Positions 23,452 through 35,400 of a DNA stretch of 64,000 nucleotides are shown in pieces. Source of the stretch: Onthophagus taurus (Eukaryota > Arthropoda > Insecta > Coleoptera > Scarabaeidae); assembly GCF_036711975.1 (NCBI RefSeq), contig NW_027248940.1, positions 1,178,001 to 1,242,000 of the forward strand, read 5' to 3'. The translations under genes and the position numbers were made by a program. How positions within the stretch are numbered: the stretch's first letter is position 1; every line of letters begins with the position of its first letter. The notes beneath the pieces were generated by a model. It did no database searches. It had not been told where the DNA came from and was given only the letters and a program-made list of their open reading frames with translations.

Positions 23452-26400
23452 TTATCTCGCAACTTTCAGGATCCAGTTGTAAAATACATAAACCTTCTTG
23501 TACTCCTTCAAAATAAGTTTTAATTCTATCATTTTCGAATCATCTAACGCACAACTTACATCTGCCGCTGCTGTGTGTGATAGGTTCCCAAACAAGGGCA
23601 ATTCCACCGTGAGCGGTTTTTGGCTGATACACAACATAATCACCACATCTTTTCGTGTTGAGACATCCGCGTCGTACCAGTTCATGTTATAAATTGCTTC
23701 TGGTATATTACTTGCCTATATATGTATATATATATTTATGTACACCAAACTCTTTTTTTACACGGTCTTTTTTAACACGGTTCACCAATACATTTTTTTA
23801 TACGAATTTTTTGTTATAGCACGAATCCCAAAAAAAAATTTTTAATTCTAATTTTGATGGCGTCTTACAGAAAGTTATGTATACAGTAACAAAATACAAT
23901 GGGGGAATACCGTGGTCAGAAGTCAGATACCAGAATTTTATGATCACTTTTTTTCTTTATCTCGTTGTGCTTCAACTTGAACACAGGATTTCGTTATTCA
24001 GTACTTATTTAGTGTTAAGAGTGGTCAGTTTGTGAGACGTAATAAATAACCTCGATAAAGTTCTAAAAGTGGATGTTTAAATTAAAGTTTTTTTAATTCG
24101 ATGGTGAAATTTCCAGTGTATTATTTGTAATGATGATAATTCTTTGCTACTAAAAAAGATTATATGTATTGTGTTATATTGTCGCTTTAGAATAATTCTA
24201 CAGGGTGTTCCGGTGACTCGGGGCATAAAATTAACCTCATATAGTAGAGCAAAAATGATGACGATTCGTGAAAAAAAATTATTATAAAAGTCTTCAAATG
24301 GCCAAGATATGGGCCATCAAAGTTCAGAAATTTTAACACATTTTTCTAAATATTTTCAATACCATTTATGGTAGAGCGTTGAAATTTGGTAGAGGGTAAA
24401 CAAATATCAAGCAAAATCATTGAACCAATTTTGACTTTGATCGGGCGGCGGCAACCATGCTATACAGCCTGTCCCTAAAATTTGTTTGCTCAGAACTTTT
24501 TTGTTCGCTCGTAACCCTACATTTATTTTTGTACCTTTTAATAGAAAATTTATTTTAGAAACTTTTATCACTCTTTGAAAATTTTGATAACATTGACTGT
24601 TTTCGAGTTATACGCGAAAATATTAAGCTTCGATTTCAATCGTAACAAACAAAAAAAGGAAACATATTCCGCAAGATCTGAGTTGGCGATGACAATTGAA
24701 AAACGAACTGAGCTAATAACCATTATTTGCATAAATTTCTAAGTGCAGATTTAGTTAAATCCAGCGTTAATTTATTTTAGTTGAATAAAAGAATGTAATT
24801 TCCAAAACGATAAATTTAATTTTGACAGTAACAACAAACAAGAACATAACAAAAATTCTAACAAAAATGTTAACCCTACATTTATTTTTGTACTTTTTAA
24901 TAGAAAATTTATTTTAGAAACTTTTATCACTCTTTGAAAATTTTGATAACATTGACTGTTTTCGAGTTATACGCGAAAATATTAAGCTTCGATTTCAATG
25001 GTAACACTAAAAAAACGAAGTCTTCGAAAAAGTCAAGGTTAGCCATGGCAATTAAAAAAAACAACTTGCTGTCAACTTGCTTACGTCGTTTAAACACAAA
25101 CGATAGTTCTGTTAGTTAGTTATTATTAATTTTAAGTGTTCAAAATGGAGAGTTACACATTTAGTGAACAAACTGACATGATTTTGACATTAGGGCAATG
25201 TCAATGCATATTGCAGTCGCAGTGGGCAATTGACCAGTCTGCGCATTTGGCATATTGCCAAATAATGCAGCACAAAATCCAAATTGATGATCAGTTTTTA
25301 GAAAAAGTACTTTTTACAGATGAATCCACTTTTTCTAAAGATGGAATCATCACTTTGAGAAATTTACATAGTTGGGCAGACGAAAATCCAAGATTTAAGA
25401 AAACTTGGAAATCACAATGGAGATTTTCTCATAACGTTTGGGCTGGCATTGTGGGCGATGTAATTATTAGACCCGTTTTCTTATCATCAAGGCTGGATGG
25501 ACATTATTATTATTATTATTGCTGCCGGGCTGAGGAGGGCGGCCCCTCTCGTTACCGCGACCTATAAGATCTATTGTAACTTTAGCCCTCCAAAGGTTTA
25601 GGGCAAATGTAGGTCCTTAATGAACCTTAGTATTGTCCTGAGGTCTTGAACCTTTATGTCGGTAGGTAACAGGGGAGTTTTACCGAAGACGTTGTGCCTT
25701 AGACGGCCTCTGGCGACGCAATTGCACAGTATATGTTCAGCAGTTTCTGACTCGCCGTTGCATAGTCGACAAGTTTGATCCTCAGCTTGTCCAATGTGGA
25801 AGAGGTGGCATTTTAGGGGCACATGGCCGGTTAGGTAGCCTGAGAGCGTTTTTAGATCCCCTTTGCTGAGGCATAAAACCTCTTTGGTTTTGTTTTGCGA
25901 CGGAGTTATCATACTCTTCGCTTGTCTGTGACCTGGAAGTTCTTTCCAGCGTAAGGCTATCTTTGAAGCCTCCCAGTTGTTGATTATTTGTTTTAGGTGG
26001 CTTTTTTGTAGTCCACATCCAGGTTGGGGTCCAATGAAGGGCGTGTTTGCTGCCTCTTTGGCCAGCTTGTCGGCCTTCTCATTGCCCTCAATGTTGCTGT
26101 GACCTGGAACCCACCATAGGGTAACATCATTGCCCCTAGCGAGTTCTCTCAGGTTGTTGGTGCACTCTCTGATCAGTGCGGAGCCACACGTGTAGGCCTG
26201 AATTGCCTTTAAGGCGGCCCGACTGTCTGTGAAAATGTTTATGGATGCACCTTTTTGTCCCTTCTGTAGGTTCAAAGCGGTGCAGAAGTTTATAGCAAGA
26301 ACATCTGCTTGGAAAATTGTTAAGTCCGAGCTGAGGGGCAATTTGATGTGGCTATTTGGTCCACTGATGCCCATGCCTACTCCAGATCTTACTGTCTTTG

Positions 26401-29400
26401 AAGCATCGGTGTACCAGGCTAGGGCTCCTCTTTTTAGTTGAGGCCCTCCTTTCGCCCAATCATCCCTGCTACTAAATATGACCTTATACGGTTGGTTGAA
26501 ATTGTATTCCGTCGGTATAAGGTCCGTTTTAATTTCAATCAGGTGATTTAGACATGGGTCTTTGAGGATCTCGAGGTGTCCTCTGAGATTACCCTGCATC
26601 AACTTGAGTGAAAAAACTGTTTTCAGTGATAAGGCACTTAAGGCTGCCTCCTTTTGTATATATATGTGGAGCGATGTGAGACCGAGTAGGGCTTCCAAAG
26701 CAGCCGTCGGACAGGATCTCATTGCACCCATTATGTTAAGACTGGATTTGTGCCAGCTGTTGTTGAGCTGTCTTATGTTTTGTTTTTGGCCACCAAACCA
26801 ATGAGGCGTAGGCGATCATGGGTCTGATTATTGCTACGTAGGCCCAATGAGCCATTCGTGGTTTGAGACCCCAGTTCCTTCCTAGGAGCCTGCGGCAGAT
26901 CTGGTTTGCCATGATGGCCTTTTTCCTCACCTTATCTTAGTGTGAGTTCCAGTTTAGTTTACTGTCAAGTATTACCCCTAGGTATTTAGTTTCTGTTTTG
27001 AGGTTAATAGTTCTGCTTTCAATGGAGGGTGCTTTTATTTGTAGCTTCCTTCTCCGAGTGAAAGGGACTATTTCGATTTTATTGGGATTGATGCTGAGCC
27101 CATTGCTTCTGCACCAAGTACTGGTGAGTAGTAGGGCTTTCTGCATTAGCTGAGTTATGATTGAATCATATTTACCTCGGATTGTGATTACCAGGTCATC
27201 AGCATACCCTTGTATCTTAAATCCGTTTTTAGTTAGGGTGTTCATCAAGTCATCAACTACCAGGCACTATAATAGAGGTGATAGTGGATGGACATACATA
27301 CAGGCGACATTTAGAGAAATTAGATGATTTTTGAGATGATGTTCTTTTAAACACAAGGCAAGCAATGTGGTATATGCATGATGGTGCTCCTGCGCATAAC
27401 ACACAGGCTGTCCAAGAATTTCTGAGGGAACGTTTTCCGGGACGGTGGATTGAACGAGGAGTAGGTGCACCCATAAGTTGGCCCCCCGATCGCCGGATCT
27501 TACACCTGTAGATTTTTATTTATGGGAACGCGTTAAATCGCTAGTTTACTGCGTTGAAATAACTTCACTTGATCAACTGAGGTTGCGAATTGTTGATTCA
27601 TTTGATCAACTTCGAACTGAGATCAATGGTCTCCGCAGAGTGCGCTTTAATTTAAGACGGCGATATCAGGCAGTGTTTTTGAAGTGTATCTTGTTAATAT
27701 TTTTATTAGAATTTTTGTTATGTTCTTGTTTGTTGTTACCGTGAAAATTAAATTTATCGTTTTGGAAATTACATTCTTTTATTCAACTAAAATAAACTAA
27801 CGCTGGATTTAACTAAATCTGCACTTAGAAATTTATGCAAATAATGGTTATTAGCTCAGTTCGTTTTTCAATTGTCATCGCCAACTCAGATCTTGCGGAA
27901 TATGTTTCTTTTTTTTGTTTGTTACGATTGAAATCAAAGCTTAACATTTTTGCGTATAACTCGAAAACGGTCAATGTTATCAAAATTTTCAAAGAGTCAT
28001 AAAAGTTTCTAAAATAAATTTTCTATTAAAAAGTACAAAAATAAATGTAGGATTACGAGCGAACAAAAAAGTTCTGAGCAAACAAATTTTAGGGACAGCC
28101 TATATAGCATGGTTGTCGCCGCCCAATCAAAGTGAAAATTAGTTTAATGATTTTGCTTGATATTTGTTTACCCTGTACCAAATTTCAACGCTCTATCATA
28201 AATTGTATTGAAAATATTTAGAAAAATGTGTTAAAATTTCTGAACTTTGATGGCCCATATCTTGGCTATTTGAAGACTTTTATAATATTTTTTTTTCACG
28301 AATCGTCATCATTTTTGCTCTAGTATATGAGGTTAATTTTATGCCCCGAGTCACCGGAACACCCTGTATAAGCAATATTATTTTGGATTCTTTTTATAGC
28401 ACCCTTATTGTTTAATAAAATGTCTAAACAACAAATTCCGAAGAGACAAGTTACAGTCAAAAAGAATATCTATTGATGGGAAACATATAAAAGAAAAAAC
28501 ACTTAGAATGTATAACCAACTTCAAGAATTGGAACCATCAACAAGCCTTCAGGCAACGAAGAAACTGGCATTTAATGCAAATGAGGGATGGCCGACAGGT
28601 TTTATAAAAAGACACGCATCTCACAATGTAAAAATAAAGGGAGAAGTAGCATCAGCAGACGAAAATGTTGCAAAAACCTTTCCGGATAAACTAGCAAAAA
28701 TCGTTGAAGAGGGCGGTTATACTCCAGAACAAATATTTAATGCCGACGAACCGGGATTGTTTTGGAAGAAAATGCCCGAAAGGACTTACATAGCAAAATC
28801 TGAAAAATCAGCTGGTTTTTTTAAAGAGGCCAAAGATCGAGTGACGTTCTTGTTATGTAGTAATGCATCTGGTGATAAAATGTTAAAGCCTTTGTTAATC
28901 AACAAATCTCTTATGCCACGAGCATTAGGAGGTAAGAACATTAAACAACTTCCAGTCCATTTCATGGCGAATAAAAAGGCATGGATGACGGCTGATCTGT
29001 TTACAAATTGGTTCAACAACTGCTTTGTTCCTGAAGTCCAGAAATATATGGAAGAAAAAGGTTTGGAATTCAAAATACTTTTGCTCGTTGATAATGCTCC
29101 CAGCCACCCAGTGTTGGATTATCCAAATACTCAAGTGCTATTTTTACCTACCTCGCTGATTCAGCCATTCGATCAAGGCATTATAGCAATATTTAAAATG
29201 TACTATATAAAGAAACAAATTTGACTATTTTGGAAGCATGGAGAAAGTTTACGATTATGGATTGCATTACACTTGCTTCTGTTGTCATTAAACAATTGCG
29301 CCAATCAACCTTAAATGCTTGTTGGAAGAAAATATTGCCAGCATGCGTCAAAAGTAGAAGTTTTGTAGTAGAAAAATTAGCTGTGTGTTTTGAAATTATA

Positions 29401-32400
29401 ACTCTATCAAATACAATTTGTGGCAACGGTTTTAACAACATTCAAACGGCTGATATTGATGAATTGATGCGAGAAAGCCCCTTGGATGAAGATGATTTGA
29501 TCGAATTTGTGAAAATAAAGAAATCGATAATGACAAGGTAGAAGATGAAGTTCAGCTATTAACGGCTGATTTAATTCGCGATGGCTTGAAATTTGCTACA
29601 AGTATGGATCAACATTTTCTTACTAATGATTCTGACATGGAGCGTGCATTGAAATTTAAACGTAGTCTTAAGTTATGTGTAGCTGGATATCATCAATAAA
29701 ATTAAGTTTCTGGAAGATAAAATAAATAGATTGTCAGTTCAATTATCTAAATCAGTGAAATTATTAAAACTTAAATCAATTAATAAGATCAGCAAAGCTG
29801 TATCCTGCCCGACAACAAGAGGGTGAATACTAGGGGCTTCGTTCAGCCAACTGTAACTCGACCATCATCAAGGCCGGACACTTCCTGTCAACGAAGGCCG
29901 CGCATCCTAGTCTTGGGCGACAGTCATGTGAGAAATGTGAGCGAAATTCTTGATGACGGTACTTTTAATAAATTCGAATTAATAACTTTTTGTAAGCTTA
30001 ATGCGTTCTTTGTTCAAGTAATCGACGACATTGTCAAGCTAAGAGCAGACTTTAATAAGCGAGATTTTGTGGTTTTGATGGATAAAATTAAGACTATACG
30101 AGATCGCTGTAGCTTGGTCTGTATATCGGTTCCATATTAGCTTAATAAACCACAATATCATTGTCCGATCTATGACATAAATTGTGCCCGAACCTACTTT
30201 ATTGATTCAAACTCAATTATTAAGCATATTGACAAAACTAGGCATGGGTTGCACATGACTAGTCAGGGTAAGCGTAATTTATTTTCCTACATCGCAGAGA
30301 GAATTGTCAAGCATTAACATAATTGTTAGTAAGAAGTAAGAACGTTATCAGTTGTATGAATATTGTTAATGTAATAATAGTGAAGAATATAAATATAATA
30401 AGTAACGGTGTTGAAGTTTAATTAATTTAACGAAGTATTAAACACTCGTGGAGTGGTGATGAAAAGGAACCCATTCCACTTTGCGTAATTTGTTTTGAAA
30501 ACCTTACCAATGAAAGTATGCAACCATCGAACTTAAAGCGACATTTTGACCAAAGCACTTTAAATACAAAGATAAACCAATCGAATTTTTTAAACATAAA
30601 CTCAAATATTTAAATCAATCTCAAAAAGTAATGAGAGGTTTAACAGAAGGTGGCAATCAAAAAATCCTAGAAACCTCTTTTAATTGCGAAATGCACCACA
30701 CAGCGGAGACGATTGGCGAAACTTTAATCAAGCCGGCTGTCAAAATAATGGCAGAAGTAATGATAGGTGATAAAGCAAAACAAACTCTTGATCGTATACC
30801 CTTGTCAAATAATACAGTTCATCGACGAATAATTGATATGGCCAATAATGTGAAACAGATGTTATTCTCTGATATTTCTCAAAGTCGTTATTATGCATTA
30901 CAAGTCGATGAGTCCAGTGATACCACAAATTTTGCAAATCTTATGGCGTTTGTTAGATACGAAAAGAACCAAGAAATTCATGACGACTTTTTATTTTGCC
31001 AGCCTTTATTAGGTCATACAACAGGAGAAGATATCTTTAACGTTATGAATAAATTTATGCAAGATAACAAAATTAGTTGGACTAAATGTGTTGGAATAAG
31101 TACAGATGGTGCAAAAAGTATGGTCGGCATTAATAAAGGATTCATTGCAAAAATTCGGAAGGTTGCACCAAATGTCAAGTCCACACATTGTTGCATTCAC
31201 AGAGAGGCTTTGGCAACACGTAAGATGCCTGCTGATCTGCAAAAAATTCTTGATGAAAGCGTGAAAATCGTTAATTATATTAAAAGCCGACCTTTAAACG
31301 CAAGACTTTTTGCACAAATGTGTGAAAAAATGGGAAGCAGCCATACCAACTGCTTTTTCGTACTGACGTATTGAGAAACCAAAAAAACAGCAGCTAATAA
31401 CCGACTTCACAACTACAAAAAAAAACAATAGAGACCATTAATAACGAACGAAATTCTTCATTTGAATTAAATCCGACAGTTGTGCTAGACATATCTACTG
31501 TTGATGCTGATGATAGCGCTTTTGGTCAAGTCCGTAATAAACGTGCACGTTTGTTATCAAGTAGCGATGAAGACTATTTAAGACGATTTATTGTTATGTT
31601 GGAGTTTTGACTGTACAGGGTGTCCCAATTTCGATGTCCACATAGGCTATCTCCGAAACTAAAAGAGATAGAAAAAAAGTAGCTTACATGTCATGATCTC
31701 GTTTTTCGAGAAAATGCTAATGCCGAAAACTCCGAATAGCTATCGTCTTTTGTTTTTACCCTATCGGCAAAAATTTTGCAAAAACGACAATCGCGAATAT
31801 CTCACTTATTATCAAAGATGGAGTATTATAAATAAAACATTATATGGGCAACTTTTTACGAAGAATTCAGTGGTGTAGGTGGAATTTTTTTCCCATCTTT
31901 TATTTTCGAGATTTGAGACATAACTTTATTTTTTTAAATGGAAACCATAGTTGGCTATGACCTAAAATAATTTGTTATTTTCTTCTGATAACAAATATAT
32001 ATAGTTTGTGGGGTATATTTCTTATAGTTATTGAATAATTAATAAAAATTCATTTTGTTCTATCTAAAACTAATGTATGTATTTAAAAGTTAATGTTGCT
32101 AATGTATCAATTTTTTTTGTTCTTTCTAAAACTATTGTATGTATTTAAAACTTAATGTTGTTATGGTGATAACAATGCCACGATGGGAAACATTGGGTAC
32201 GTTCAGCAGGTGTCAACAGTTGAATTAAATCAATCAGCTAGTTGTATGAGCTTTAATACAGCGGAACGAAATCGGCTGAACAAGCAATTGAGAATTAGCA
32301 GTTCAGCATAACCTAAAACTATGGCCAACAATAATATTTTTGAAAATTTTGTGTTATTAGATTAGATTTGAGATAATGGATGATGATGTTGATTTTAAGG

Positions 32401-35400
32401 CTCATTTCATTTTATACAGTTCTGCCAGTTTTCAAAATTAAAGGGGAGAAACAAAAAATATTAATCCTAACCTAGAATTTCACAACCGCTGACAAATTAA
32501 GCGCAGATTACTTACGCTGAGATATTTACTAAACTGCTGCGTAACAGCGCTGACTTAGCATATCGTTCAGCTGCGACTGCTAATATAGCAACTTAACAGT
32601 TGACACCGGCTGAACGTGCCCATTGTTTCCAATTATTGCCAAAGTTTGTAGTAGTATTTAAAAATTCACTGACAACTCTGGCATTATGTGCTGGTGCTCC
32701 GTCATATTGAAAATATATCATTTGAGACTTATTTAATGGCAAATTGTGGACCAAAAGCACAATGTGCTGCCTTGATATATTGAGGTATTACCTGAGTTTA
32801 AGTTTTTATGGTAGATACTATATGCCAACATTCTATTATCTAAAAGGGCACACCATCCAGAGCTGGGCATACTTAAAATACTTATATTTAAAATATGTAT
32901 TTTAAGTATCAAAAGTATTTTGGGCTTAGTATTTTAAATACTCTGTAAAATTGGTACTTATATTTAGTATTTAAAATACTTCGACAATATATTTAGTATT
33001 ATTTATTAATTAAGTTTATTGCTACCAAATCAGCAATACATTCCACAAACAATTAAATTTTTAGCAATACTACAATTACATATATCACAATACAATACAA
33101 TACATTTTATTTCCCTCCCCATCTCCTCCCCGCATCTCCCTACGCTGCCTTGTCGCCACCACCTCCCTCATCCATTCTCTTCCCTCTGCCCCCTCCCCCA
33201 GCACCTGCTTCCAGCCGATCACCTCCTCTCTTAGCTCGTCACACTCCCTCAGTAGGTGCTCCAACGACTCCCACTCCCCCCCACATAGCCTACAACCCCT
33301 CTCCTCATGTCTCATCCAATACCTATTCGCTCTCTCCTCATTGCCGCATCTGAATCTTGCCATCATCCTCTTCCCCTCCTCATCCCCCTCCACCGACAGG
33401 TACTTCGGCAATCCCTCCGTTATTATTTCCTCGTACTTAGGGTTGTACCTGCTCTCCCTTATCTGCCCCCTTCTTTCTTGCCTCTGTACATCTCTATCCC
33501 TGCTCTCCAGCTCTTTCCACATCTCAATCCCTTCCCTCCTTCTATCATCTACCGCTTTCACTGAGTACCCCACCCTTCTGAAATATTCCTCCCTCCCTCG
33601 TTGCCCGTAACCCCCTTTCCCTGCCTTAATCTCTTTCCAGCACTCCCCCAAAATTTTACATTGAGACCTCCCTTCAACCTTCTCCTCAAAACGTACCGCC
33701 CTTTTACCCGCCTCCACTCTTAACTTATCAACCTTCACCTCTTCTCTGACTATGTACTCCGGCGTCTCTTTTGCCAACCCCAAAACCCATCTCCAATACC
33801 TAGCCTGTACGCCTTCCAACAGCCCTTGCTCTTTCCACCCCCAAAGCTCCGCCCCGTACATCATAACACTTCTAATCAAGCACTCGAATATCATCTTCCT
33901 TTTTCCCATATCCCTTCCAAATAATCTCTCTCCCCACCCCCAGACCTGCCCCATCACCTTATTCGCCTTCTTTGCCATTGCCCTCACATGCGCGCCTTCC
34001 TTGTTGTCCTCTCTAAATCTGTACCCCAAATATGTGTACTCCCTCACCTCCTCTATCTCCTTCCCTTCCCACCTCCAGTCTTCGCTCTTCCTTCTACCCC
34101 CTTTACAGAACTTCATAACCTTTGTCTTTCCTACATTCACCTCCAGAGCCTTCCCCCTAAAATAACTCTCCAAACTCCGCATCATCGCCTTCATCTCCTT
34201 CGCCTCTCTCGCCACTACCACCAAATCGTCCGCGTAAGCCAGTGAATGCACCTTCCTCCTCCCTACAACCACACCTCCCATCTGCCCACCGGTCAATCTG
34301 TCTTCCATGTCTGCGGTATACCAGGCAAACAGAGCGGGACTGAGTGGACATCCCTGCCTCAAACCCCTCGTTGTCCAGAACCTATCCGTCAACTCGTCCC
34401 CCACCTTTACCCTAGCTATCGTCTCTGCGTATATCTCCCTCACCCTGTTTATTGTCCCACCAGTAATCCCTCTCCTCCTCATCTCCTCCCATAACTTCCC
34501 TCTATTCACCTTATCAAACGCTGCCTTTAGATCTATGAATAGGGCGTAAAGCTTCCCTCCCTTCCCTTCCAGCTCTTTATCCACCAAGTGCTTCAATATG
34601 TACACGTTATCTATCGCGCCCCTTCCCTTTCTAAATCCTGCCTGTCCGTCCGGTAAGATCCCTTTCTCTTCTATCTCTTCCTCCAACCTCTGCAGCAGCA
34701 CCTTCGCATATATCTTGTACGCCGAGTCCATTAAGCTAATTCCCCTATAACTTTCCACTACTCCCTTCACTCCCTTCTTGTACAAGGGGCTTATTATCGC
34801 CGTCCTCCATCCAATCGGAAACCCTTCTCCTTCCCAAACTTTGTTCAGCGCTTCCAACAACTTTCCCCTCACTTCTCCCGTTGCCTCCAACCATGCCTCA
34901 TTCTGGACACCGTCCTCCCCTGGAGCCTTCCCCCTCTTTAATCCCCCCAACGCCGCCTCCATTTGTTCCCCGGCCATCTCCTCTCCTCTCCGTCCCCCTG
35001 TATCTACCTCCTCTACCCGCTTCTCCTCTTCCCCCTCCAGCAGACCCTTGAAGTAATCTCTCCACTCCGTCATTTGTATTTCACTGGTTATTTCCTCTCG
35101 TACTTTCCTTATTTTGTTTATATATTTCCAAACTTCACCCTCTTGTCTCACCCCTCTAATCTCTTCCGCCTCCCTCTCCCTCAATTCTTTCTTTTTTCTT
35201 TTGCATATCTCTTTATATCCCCTTAATGCTTCCCTATATTCTTCAGTTCTTTCTACTGATTCTCCCACCCTGAAGCTTTCCACCCTATCCCACATCTCTT
35301 GGTCCACCACCACGTAATCAATTACCGACGCCCCCCTTGCCCCTGCATATGTGTACTCCCCTTCTTCTCCCTCCTCCTTATTGCCGTTCAGTATCTCCCA

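Larger units (their letters stand above)
25136..27744 (+). pseudogene. Tc1/mariner transposase, split by a LINE
   Basis: The first part, 25136-25503, reads FTDESTFSKDG and SHNVWAGIVGDVIIRPVF, the region of the first catalytic Asp. After the LINE the frame continues at about 27285 with MWYMHDGAPAHNTQAVQ (second Asp), GRWIERGVGAPISWPP and, after a frameshift, RSPDLTPVDFYLWERVK (27478 on; third acidic residue, Asp). By my count 38 residues separate the second and third Asp. A stop codon in the middle part and frameshifts show it is inactive. The pattern WPPRSPDLTP-DF-LW is typical of an insect IS630/Tc1/mariner family. Confidence 0.8.
24201..28366. mobile_element. CAGGGTGT foldback element 1 (Tc1/mariner, long TIRs)
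   Basis: Begins CAGGGTGTTCCGGTGACTC at 24201 and ends with its complement at 28366; flanked by TA on both sides (24199-24200, 28367-28368). The inverted arms are long, about 640 bp each. Between them is a DDE transposase pseudogene (25136-27744) broken by a LINE insertion (25505-27284). Without the LINE the element would be about 2.4 kb. A partial repeat of the inner arm occurs at about 24865-25000. Confidence 0.88.
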
